Below, one piece after another: positions 1 to 5,007 of a stretch of DNA of 6,891 nt. The translations under genes and the position numbers were made by a program. How positions within the stretch are numbered: the stretch's first letter is position 1; each line of letters begins with the position of its first letter. Source of the stretch: Comamonadaceae bacterium (GTDB lineage: Bacteria; Pseudomonadota; Gammaproteobacteria; Burkholderiales; Burkholderiaceae_C); NCBI GenBank assembly GCA_947374485.1, contig CANCCF010000211.1:1-6891 (forward strand), in the 5' to 3' direction. A model generated the notes under the pieces. That model saw nothing but the letters and a program-made list of their open reading frames with translations, ran no database searches and was not told the DNA's origin.

Positions 1-59
1 TTGGCATAGATGTCCAGGGCGTAGTCCAGCTGCTGGAATTGAAATTGCGCGATGGTCAT
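1..59 (-). CDS. hipA: HipA-type toxin kinase, N-terminal fragment (runs off window)
   Basis: Only the first 19 codons are visible (MTIAQFQFQQLDYALDIYA); the gene continues past base 1. HipA proteins are Ser/Thr kinases that phosphorylate glutamyl-tRNA synthetase and arrest growth until neutralised by HipB. The visible segment ends in an 'LDxY' strand like that opening the N-subdomain of HipA proteins. The assignment rests mainly on context: its ATG overlaps the stop of a HipB-like gene in the order hipB-hipA, through an ATGA overlap that implies translational coupling. The kinase domain is outside the window, so whether it is intact cannot be judged. Confidence 0.65.
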   Translation of the reverse strand, partial: MTIAQFQFQQLDYALDIYA

Positions 60-364
60 GATGGCTGCGCTCCAGGGGTGCTGAGCGTTTGCAGTGCGGG
101 CTCGAGGTCGTGCGCATGGCGCGCGGGTAACACCAGCATGTGCAAGCCCAGTCCTTGCAGGATGAGCAGCAATTTGTCCAAGGTCACAGGCTTGCCGTTT
201 TCTAGGCGCGAGAGCACGTTGGAGGAGACGCCACACAGGGCAGCGGCATCGTCAATGCGCATGGCGTTGATGGCGCGCTGGTTGCGCACCAATCTGCCCA
301 GTGTGGGGATGTCTTTGACGTTCCAGCTGGTGTGGGCTACGACGGTAGGTAGTTTTCTGGCCAT
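56..364 (-). CDS. hipB: HipB-like XRE-family antitoxin and autorepressor
   Basis: This is a 102-aa helix-turn-helix protein. Residues about 24-74 form a Cro/C1-type HTH domain, with helix 2 around 'RIDDAAALCGV' and the recognition helix around 'SSNVLSRLENGK' (47-58), followed by 'LDKLLLILQGLGL'. This is the usual HipB layout, and the tail after residue 80 is short and flexible. HipB proteins bind HipA and repress their own operon. The ATG at 364 is chosen over an in-frame TTG at 382 because it begins the expected N-terminus (MARKLP) and has a weak purine-rich stretch (AGAGA) just upstream. That start codon lies inside one of the repeated sites at 363-387, consistent with autoregulation. The 3' end overlaps hipA by 4 bases. 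HTH-antitoxin assignment is firm; HipB specifically is inferred from pattern and pairing. Confidence 0.85.
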   Translation of the reverse strand: MARKLPTVVAHTSWNVKDIPTLGRLVRNQRAINAMRIDDAAALCGVSSNVLSRLENGKPVTLDKLLLILQGLGLHMLVLPARHAHDLEPALQTLSTPGAQPS

Positions 365-387
365 TGTTTCTCTAAAGCGCAATTAAA
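363..387. promoter_or_regulatory. Putative HipB operator, copy 1 (overlaps hipB start)
   Basis: This 25-bp site begins ATTGTTTCTCTAA and ends CGCAATTAAA. It matches the copy at 459-483 at 23 of 25 positions, differing only by AG versus GA in the middle. The outer ATTG...CAAT tetramers are inverted and separated by 13 bases, giving a 21-bp imperfect dyad (363-383) of the size an HTH dimer covers. It overlaps the hipB start codon and ribosome-binding region. HipB binding is inferred. Confidence 0.6.
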
Positions 388-410
388 GTGGCCGCAGGGT
401 TTTAACCACA

Positions 411-434
411 ATTGTTTCCATACTACATAACAAT
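411..434. promoter_or_regulatory. Degenerate third operator-like site
   Basis: This site starts with the same ATTGTTTC as the two flanking copies and also ends in CAAT, but the inner spacing is 3 bases longer (24 bp in total). It lies exactly 48 bp from each neighbour. It may be a weaker operator or a decayed copy, and no binding can be claimed from sequence alone. Confidence 0.35.
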
Positions 435-458
435 TTAGCTAAGTGCCACAAAAGTCTG

Positions 459-483
459 ATTGTTTCTCTAAGACGCAATTAAA
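459..483. promoter_or_regulatory. Putative HipB operator, copy 2
   Basis: This is the second 25-bp copy, in the same orientation as copy 1 and exactly 96 bp away, with the same ATTG-N13-CAAT dyad. The DNA between the copies is AT-rich and should contain the hipBA promoter on the minus strand, although I could not pick convincing -35 and -10 boxes there. Paired operators flanking a promoter would suit looping or cooperative repression. Confidence 0.6.
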
Positions 484-528
484 TGCAAAACGCGTGTCGT
501 GAAGCTAACGCCGTGTGAGGCGTGGCGA

Positions 529-546
529 GGGCAGGGCAGGGCAGGG
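529..546 (+). repeat. GGGCA tandem repeat / G-quadruplex motif
   Basis: The sequence is GGGCAGGGCAGGGCAGGG: four perfect G3 tracts separated by three identical CA loops. This fits the canonical G-quadruplex pattern with very short loops. It is also 3.6 copies of a pentanucleotide tandem repeat, so its copy number may vary. It lies outside any supported gene, about 45 bases beyond the distal hipB operator. Confidence 0.7.
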
Positions 547-671
547 CGCAACCTCCATGGGGGTCGTGTGCAGTGCACAGCCAAGTATCTCCCCAATGCG
601 AAGGAGCCAATGCATGGATCCGTACCGGCGCCTGGATTAGAGGCTCTCAGAGCCATTTCTATGGATGACTT

Positions 672-692
672 GGGCCCTGGGCTGGGGAGGGG
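672..692 (+). other. Second G-quadruplex-type motif
   Basis: G-runs at 672-674, 679-681, 684-687 and 689-692 have loops of CCCT, CT and A (or GA). The first loop contains CCC, which could instead pair with an adjacent G-run, so folding into a quadruplex is less certain than for the motif at 529-546. Confidence 0.45.
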
Positions 693-821
693 CGCAAAAG
701 CCGATCCACGAGGCTTTTGAGAGGTCGTTCCGGCGTTGGCACGGGTTGCAGGCGCGGGCGCAAACGCGTGGGACCGCGTGCCGCCAATTTCCCTGGACGT
801 GGGTCAGGGGCCAAAAGCTGC

Positions 822-835
822 ATTTCCATGGAAAT
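822..835. repeat. 14-bp perfect palindrome ATTTCCATGGAAAT
   Basis: This is an uninterrupted self-complementary 14-mer about 50 bases upstream of the TATAAT box at 885. A TTGACG follows directly at 835-840, but no acceptable -10 lies at the right distance from it. It may be a regulator site, with no known factor assigned. Confidence 0.4.
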
Positions 836-861
836 TGACGTCTTACAGGATTTAATCAGAC

Positions 862-890
862 TTAGAATGCGTCATGATTATCCCTATAAT
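862..890 (+). promoter_or_regulatory. Putative promoter of the recombinase operon
   Basis: A consensus -10 box TATAAT lies at 885-890, with a weak -35 (TTAGAA, 862-867) at 17-bp spacing. Transcription would start near 897, giving a leader of about 50 bases before the ATG at 947. The -10 box overlaps the right arm of the 12-bp inverted repeat at 870-897, so a protein bound to that repeat would exclude RNA polymerase. The weak -35 suggests low basal activity or dependence on an activator. Confidence 0.6.
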
Positions 891-897
891 CATGACG
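870..897. promoter_or_regulatory. Perfect 12-bp inverted repeat overlapping the -10 box (candidate operator)
   Basis: The left arm CGTCATGATTAT (870-881), loop CCCT and right arm ATAATCATGACG (886-897) are perfectly complementary. Placement across the -10 box argues for a repressor site controlling the genes at 947-4345. Alternatives are a recombinase-binding dyad for the integrase in the same operon (two arms around a short centre resembles Xer/Cre-type core geometry), or an element end. The arms do not match the dif consensus as I know it. Confidence 0.6.
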
Positions 898-946
898 TGA
901 TAAAAATTAAGCCAAAACGCCACTTTTAACTTGTGTGAGGTCTCCC

Positions 947-1159
947 ATGCCCAATTCTCCCAGTACCGACTCTGAAATGGAAGCCGCGCAAGCAGAGGCC
1001 ATCAAGATCCTGACGGACGCGGTAAAGCTGATCAGAGAGACCGGCCTGGAGGTTTCCTTCATCACGCGCTGCCCGTGCGGTGCGAAGTGGCCAGTCCTCA
1101 TGCTGGAGGTCGGTCAGAACTACGCCGACATCGAAGCCGTGCGCAACGGCAAACGGTAG
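947..1159 (+). CDS. Small CPC-motif protein, first gene of the recombinase operon
   Basis: This is a 70-aa protein I do not recognise. Residues 10-32 are predicted by eye to be one long amphipathic helix (EMEAAQAEAIKILTDAVKLI), followed by a strand-like segment and 'RCPCGAKW' (41-48). The Cys-Pro-Cys-Gly turn resembles half of a zinc knuckle, and since there are only two cysteines, metal binding would need a dimer or partner. The ATG at 947 is preferred over an in-frame GTG at 935 because GAGG (937-940) lies 6 bases upstream of the ATG. It is the first gene after the palindrome-controlled promoter and is followed by three same-strand genes. Its small size and position fit an accessory factor or regulator of the recombinase, but that is inference. 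Confidence 0.7.
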   Translation: MPNSPSTDSEMEAAQAEAIKILTDAVKLIRETGLEVSFITRCPCGAKWPVLMLEVGQNYADIEAVRNGKR

Positions 1160-1205
1160 GGTGATCCAGGTGATCGCATTCATCACCATCACAAGGCGTC
1201 AGCCC

Positions 1206-1439
1206 ATGGTCTACATCGTGCATGTGGACGATGTAGAGGCGGGGGTCGTGTACTCCTCGATCGCGGAGGCCATCACGGACCATGCCGACATCCCACCGGA
1301 ATACGCAAGGTTCGTGAACATTGAGTACCACGGTATTCGGCTGGCGACCATGGCAGTGGCTGATATGCGATCGCACGCAAGAGAGCTGGCTTCCGAACTG
1401 ATGCGCATGAGTGCAGAGATCCATCAGTCACAAGCGTGA
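1206..1439 (+). CDS. Hypothetical 77-aa protein, second gene of the recombinase operon
   Basis: This is an unrecognised 77-aa acidic protein. It opens with a beta-strand (MVYIVHVDD), then a helix (SSIAEAITDHA) and another strand (RFVNIEYHGIRLATM), and ends in a charged helix (MRSHARELASELMRMSAEIH). This compact alpha/beta pattern has no membrane segment or cysteine. The ATG at 1206 is chosen because AAGG (1193-1196) lies 9 bases upstream; the frame is open further upstream to 1080, but that extension overlaps the preceding gene and looks like out-of-frame sequence. The gap from the upstream gene is 46 bases and to the next gene 40. Function unknown; co-transcription with the recombinase is likely. 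Confidence 0.65.
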   Translation: MVYIVHVDDVEAGVVYSSIAEAITDHADIPPEYARFVNIEYHGIRLATMAVADMRSHARELASELMRMSAEIHQSQA

Positions 1440-1479
1440 AGCCAAGCACTGCATACGCCCACGTTGAAGCCAGCCTATC

Positions 1480-2241
1480 ATGACAGCTGAACCGCCGCCA
1501 GCCGCCCCTACGGGCCACCAGCCGCTCAAGGCAGCGCTGCTTGCGGTTGTCGAGGTTGAGAAAAGTGATGCCGTGCAATGTCAGCATCCCGGTTGCAATC
1601 ACAGGGTCTACAAGCGTATCCACGTGGTGGATGAAGCTGGCCAACTGATGGTGCTGGGCTCCACCTGTTTTGAAAAGCGCTATGGCTCAGGTTCGGTGTT
1701 GGGGACGCCCTCCATCGGCGGCGCGAACGGGAGAAGGCTGTCCTCCGAGGAGCGCCAGATGCTGGTGGACAACACGGCCGCCTTGCTTGCTCAATTTCGC
1801 CAGGAATACGAAGTATCCAAGGCGAGCATGATGGCCAAGCTCCATGCCATGAAGGCCCGAATGCCCGAACCACTGCCAGTTGTGCCATATGCGCGCCCGG
1901 CACCATCGACTTACCAAGCCCCGAAAACGATGGTCAGATCCGGATGGCACCAGGCAGTGAAGAGACCACCCTGGCCCTGGGTGAAGCCACTCAGCTCGGT
2001 GGCGTACTTTCATCTCAAGGATGGCACGGCATGGGTGAGGGTGCAGAACGTGCAGGGAGTGCAGATGTTGATGCCCTGGCCAGCGTTTGAAGGCTGGGAA
2101 GAGTTCTTTCCCGCCTCGGTGGGAACACCCTTGCCGGACGTAGGCGGCTATCAAGTGGCGGACATCATTCACACCGTGAGCTACTTGCGCGAACGATCCG
2201 AGTGGGATCGCGTTGGGGTGTGGTCCGAGGTGGTTCCGTGA
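1480..2241 (+). CDS. Putative Cys/His metal-site protein of the recombinase operon
   Basis: This is a 253-aa protein of unknown function. Residues 34-64 carry 'CQHPGCNHRVY ... GSTCF', that is C34, H36, C39, H41 and later C63, a plausible zinc-binding site in which the last ligand is not obvious (H41 or H48 are candidates). Then come a charged helix (about 88-127, SSEERQMLVDN...), a proline-rich linker (129-149), and a tryptophan-rich C-terminal part beginning around 156 (GWHQAV, PPWPWV) with 'VAYFHLKDGTAWVRVQNVQG' strands that may form a small beta domain. No signal peptide or membrane segment is seen. The ATG has no strong Shine-Dalgarno sequence, but the neighbouring genes leave little room for another start. 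The gene ends 28 bases before the recombinase ATG. A DNA- or protein-binding partner of the recombinase is a reasonable guess, not shown. Confidence 0.7.
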   Translation: MTAEPPPAAPTGHQPLKAALLAVVEVEKSDAVQCQHPGCNHRVYKRIHVVDEAGQLMVLGSTCFEKRYGSGSVLGTPSIGGANGRRLSSEERQMLVDNTAALLAQFRQEYEVSKASMMAKLHAMKARMPEPLPVVPYARPAPSTYQAPKTMVRSGWHQAVKRPPWPWVKPLSSVAYFHLKDGTAWVRVQNVQGVQMLMPWPAFEGWEEFFPASVGTPLPDVGGYQVADIIHTVSYLRERSEWDRVGVWSEVVP

Positions 2242-2269
2242 GCTGGACCTGTCCCATTTAAAGAAACCA

Positions 2270-4345
2270 ATGCAACTTTTCTCCGAACAGACCCAAAGCG
2301 CCAAGCGCAAGCCTGGCCGACCCAAGGGCTCCGTGGCTCGGGTGATGCAGGAGGCTCGGGCCCTGGGCGTGCATCACTTCGCATTCGTGCGCTCGAGCAT
2401 CCTTGGCCTGGACCTGGCCGAGAACTTCAACCGCTACATGGCCTGGGCCGAGACCACCACCGATCTGCGTTTTGTCCAGAATAGGCGTGATGCGCTACTA
2501 AAACAAATCATTGAAGCGGGCAGGGCGCTGGACGCCACGCTGGCCCCTTCGGCCAAGATCACGCAGCTGCTGGACCTGCTCAGGAGTGATGCGAAGGTCA
2601 AACCCGCCGTCGAACTGCCATCGCTTGAGGACTGGGCGGAAGCCGAGGGTATGGACCCGGACATGTGGTCCGAAGCCGACTTGCTGGACGAGTACAAGGC
2701 GCATTTCGGTTTGGACAATGCCGATGCGCAGGAAGCCGGAGCCGGGCACAAGGATGTCGTGGGCGACCGGGTGAGGGCGCTCAACCACCTGGAGACGGTG
2801 CTCTCGGTGATCCCGGCTGCTACCGACAGGCTGGAGTCCTGGTTCGCCCGGCCCGTAGTCAAGGTCATGCGCAACGTGGGCCTGCTTACGCTCGGAGACC
2901 TGGTGCGCTTCATCAATGCCTACGGCTACCGCTGGCATTCGCAGATCCAGGGCTTTGGCGTGCAGCGTGCCAAACAGGTGCTGCAGTGGCTGATCCTGGA
3001 GCAGGACCACCTGAACCTGGTGATCTCCGGCACGGTGCACGAACCCAAAAGCAAGCAGGAGCTGCGCGTGGCCGCCCTGGTGCCGGTGGCCGGTTCACTT
3101 GGTGTGTCCAACGGTCTGGCGCAATTCGGCGCTGGCTCCATGGCCGTAGGTGCCCTGGCCCGGATGCAGGCCTCGCCATCGCTGGCCGGAGAGCAGGGTG
3201 AATTCCGCTCGCACATGGCCAACACCTTGGGTGCCAAGAACGATCTGGAAGCGGTGGACATGTGGCTCTCCCGTTATGCCGAAAAGCCGTCCACCCAGCG
3301 CAGCTACCGGAAGGAGGCCGAACGCTTTCTGCTGTGGTGCGCGCAAGAGCTCAGGAAACCCCTCTCCAGCGTCACGGCGCCGGACGTGCAGAAGTACCGA
3401 GCCTTCCTGCAAGCCGTGCCGGCAACATGGATGCAGAAGGTGCCACTGAAACGCACTGACCCGGCCTGGCGGGCATTTCGCACGCAACCCAGTCCAGCGT
3501 CCCAGAAGCAGGCACTCGTGATTCTGCAGACCTTGTACGGCGGCCTGGTAGATGCGGGGTACCTGGTGGCCAACCCGTTGCGCTCCATCATGAAGAGCTT
3601 TGACCTGCCAACGTCGAAGATGGACATCAAGCGGTCCTTTACCGAAGACGAGTGGGCCCACGTGCTCAAGTGCGTCGATGGGCAATCCGCGGGGCCGGCG
3701 AACCTTCGCCTGAAATGCATCCTGGAGCTCCTGGTTACCTCAGGCATCCGCCTGGAGGAGCTGGCCAATGCAAGGCACAAAGACCTGCGGCTGGAATCCC
3801 TCCCTGACCTACCCGAGACCTGGATACTGACCGTCACGGGCAAGCGTAACAAGACGCGCGAGGTACCGCTGAATCCAGACGTGGTGCGCCTGTTGGGCCT
3901 GCATGGTGGTGACTTTCTGAAAGAGGACCTGGCCCTTGAGAACCAGGCCGACTTGCCGCTAATTCGTACCTTGCATGCTTCGGTTGCGCAATGGAGCAGA
4001 GGGAAAGGCGGCGACCTGGTGGTGGGCGCCAAGAACGAATCAGCTGGTACGCCGCTGTCAGCGGCTGGAATTTATGCGGTGTTGAAGCGGTTCTTCCGGC
4101 AGGCGGCCAAGACAGCTGAAGCGGCCGGGCTAGATGCACGCCGTTTCGAGAAGGCCTCAACCCACTGGATGCGGCACACCTTCGTGAGGCAGGCCCTGGT
4201 GGATGGGGTGCCAATTGAAGTTGCGTCTGAGCTTGCAGGGCATGCTTCCATTGACACCACATCCCTATACTCGACGCAGGAACTGGCGAGGAAAATTAGG
4301 GCGGTTCAAGGGATGAAGCGTCGAGTACTGAAGCGAACGGGATAG
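2270..4345 (+). CDS. Large tyrosine recombinase / phage-type integrase with long N-terminal extension
   Basis: This 691-aa site-specific recombinase would cut and rejoin DNA through a 3'-phosphotyrosine intermediate. An AT-hook-like 'KRKPGRPKGS' (12-21) opens the protein. An N-terminal domain follows (about 30-110, 'LGVHHFAFVRSSILGLDL') of the type found in long 'phage integrase N-terminal' (DUF3701-like) proteins. A helix-hairpin-helix-like segment spans 196-241 ('GLLTLGDLVRFINAYG ... IQGFGVQRAKQVL'), the SAM-like core-binding domain about 330-440, and the catalytic domain about 456-676. All catalytic residues are visible: R494 (SGIRLEEL), K525 or K528 (TGKRNKTREVPL), H632 and R635 (HWMRHTF), H658 (LAGHAS) and nucleophile Y667 (SLYS). 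It is about twice the length of ordinary integrases. The ATG at 2270 is taken; an in-frame TTG at 2213 overlaps the upstream gene. It is the last gene of the four-gene cluster, and its att target is not identifiable here. Confidence 0.92.
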   Translation: MQLFSEQTQSAKRKPGRPKGSVARVMQEARALGVHHFAFVRSSILGLDLAENFNRYMAWAETTTDLRFVQNRRDALLKQIIEAGRALDATLAPSAKITQLLDLLRSDAKVKPAVELPSLEDWAEAEGMDPDMWSEADLLDEYKAHFGLDNADAQEAGAGHKDVVGDRVRALNHLETVLSVIPAATDRLESWFARPVVKVMRNVGLLTLGDLVRFINAYGYRWHSQIQGFGVQRAKQVLQWLILEQDHLNLVISGTVHEPKSKQELRVAALVPVAGSLGVSNGLAQFGAGSMAVGALARMQASPSLAGEQGEFRSHMANTLGAKNDLEAVDMWLSRYAEKPSTQRSYRKEAERFLLWCAQELRKPLSSVTAPDVQKYRAFLQAVPATWMQKVPLKRTDPAWRAFRTQPSPASQKQALVILQTLYGGLVDAGYLVANPLRSIMKSFDLPTSKMDIKRSFTEDEWAHVLKCVDGQSAGPANLRLKCILELLVTSGIRLEELANARHKDLRLESLPDLPETWILTVTGKRNKTREVPLNPDVVRLLGLHGGDFLKEDLALENQADLPLIRTLHASVAQWSRGKGGDLVVGAKNESAGTPLSAAGIYAVLKRFFRQAAKTAEAAGLDARRFEKASTHWMRHTFVRQALVDGVPIEVASELAGHASIDTTSLYSTQELARKIRAVQGMKRRVLKRTG

Positions 4346-4498
4346 GCCTGCTGACCGCCTGATTCGCCAAATAGCCCGATGGATTGAATCTCCCTCGAAT
4401 GCTTTGGTCAATTCAAACAATCGTTTAGGGCAACGATGAATAAGTCTAAGCTGGCCCATGACTTGCATGTTGGCATGTAACTCTGTGAGGGCGCACCA
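4346..4498. other. Spacer between recombinase and transposase remnant
   Basis: No supported gene. It probably includes the left end and promoter of the IS5-type element, since the transposase start follows, but I cannot fix the terminal inverted repeat. A short dyad TCGTT-TAGGGC-AACGA lies at 4420-4435. No terminator with a T-run is visible after the recombinase stop. Confidence 0.35.
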
Positions 4499-4663
4499 AT
4501 GAAGCAACAGACCCTGGCTATGGCGGCCGACCAATCGTTCGAGAATTACCGCAAGCCGACCCGGCGCGACGAGTTTCTGAAGACGATGGAAGCCATCGTC
4601 CCGTGGTCAGCGTTGTGCGCTGTCATTGAACCCTTCTATCCCAAGGCAGGCAACGGCAGGCCA
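4499..4663 (+). pseudogene. IS5-family transposase, N-terminal remnant
   Basis: The first 55 residues (starting MKQQTLAMAADQSFENYRKP and ending FYPKAGNGRP) match the familiar N-terminus of IS5-family DDE transposases, including the 'PWSALCAVIEPFYPKAGNGRP' block that precedes the catalytic domain. After GRP the expected continuation (PVGLERML...) is absent: the frame reads CTREPGV and stops at 4687. No catalytic DDE residues or right-hand end are found downstream, so more than 80 percent of the gene is missing. GAGG (4487-4490) lies upstream of the ATG. It was most likely cut by a deletion or rearrangement with its break near 4662. It is non-functional but marks past transposition between the recombinase cluster and the SIR2 gene. 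Confidence 0.85.
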
Positions 4664-4886
4664 TGCACTCGGGAACCTGGAGTTTGAAGTCAGCCAAGAA
4701 CAGGCTCTTGTGGCAGGGTGCCAAGGCGGCGGGAAACCCTCCAATAACGAACGCGCCCCAGTCCTCGGGCACCACTACTATGCAACTGGCCGCTCCTGCC
4801 AAGAGGACTCGCAGAAAGATTTCCACGTAACGCCTGTTCGGTTTTGCTCTAGGTCGCCAACTGCTTCGTCGTTTTGCCGACGCGGA
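4664..4886. other. Non-coding or scrambled DNA after the IS remnant
   Basis: No convincing gene was found. A 55-codon plus-strand frame from ATG 4663 and a minus-strand open frame over 4623-4898 cross the IS junction. The minus-strand one reads hydrophobic, protein-like sequence ('EDWGAFVIGGFPAALAPC') and could be a remnant of a lost gene, but there is no start signal or recognisable domain. The sequence is probably debris from the event that truncated the IS element. Confidence 0.4.
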
Positions 4887-4913
4887 TTGACCATCCATAC
4901 TCGGATGTATAGT
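4887..4913 (+). promoter_or_regulatory. Possible promoter of the SIR2-like gene
   Basis: TTGACC (4887-4892) and TATAGT (4908-4913) form a candidate sigma-70 promoter with a 15-base spacer, shorter than the preferred 17. The spacer contains an inverted repeat CATCC-N6-GGATG (4892-4907), a possible regulator site. The predicted start, near 4920, falls at the hairpin described next and about 88 bases upstream of the SIR2 start codon. Confidence 0.45.
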
Positions 4914-4914
4914 G

Positions 4915-4941
4915 GAATCGTCGCTGTGCGAGCGACGATTC
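4915..4941. repeat. Perfect 11-bp inverted repeat in the SIR2 leader
   Basis: GAATCGTCGCT (4915-4925), loop GTGCG and AGCGACGATTC (4931-4941) are perfectly complementary. There is no T-run after it, so it is not an obvious intrinsic terminator. Located just after the putative -10 box, it could be an operator or a leader RNA hairpin limiting expression of the toxic-type gene downstream. An element-end or scar origin is also possible because the IS debris ends nearby. Confidence 0.6.
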
Positions 4942-5007
4942 GTGAGGTTAAGAGTAACTGGAGGTGCGCGCGCGGTCCGTCCTCAGGGCAACAGGGTGAA
5001 GGCGGGA

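Larger units (their letters stand above)
484..861. other. Intergenic region without a supported gene
   Basis: This gap between the hipBA control region and the recombinase operon promoter contains short open frames (for example 499-720 plus strand), but they have low-complexity composition, no clear ribosome-binding site and no recognisable domain. It holds two G-tract clusters (529-546 and 672-692), a short odd palindrome GGCTCT-C-AGAGCC at 642-654 without a T-run, and the palindrome at 822-835. I see no tRNA, attachment-site duplication or convincing terminator. Confidence 0.5.

Noticed and set aside
642..654. Short palindrome GGCTCT-C-AGAGCC as a terminator
   Set aside because: The loop is only one base and no T-run follows.
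499..720. Plus-strand 73-codon open frame between the hipB control region and the operon promoter
   Set aside because: It spans the G-rich repeats, has no ribosome-binding site and shows no domain-like sequence; its length fits chance in GC-rich DNA.
870..897. A dif/XerCD chromosome-dimer resolution site
   Set aside because: The arm lengths and short centre are suggestive, but the arm sequences do not match the conserved XerC/XerD half-sites, and the TATAAT overlap explains it better as an operator.
717..929. Plus-strand 70-codon open frame overlapping the 870-897 dyad
   Set aside because: It runs through the promoter and palindrome and has an arginine/glycine-rich composition typical of random GC-rich frames.
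2434..2916. Long minus-strand and alternate-frame open frames inside the recombinase gene
   Set aside because: They are shadows of a strongly coding, GC-rich gene in which the third-position bias keeps other frames open.
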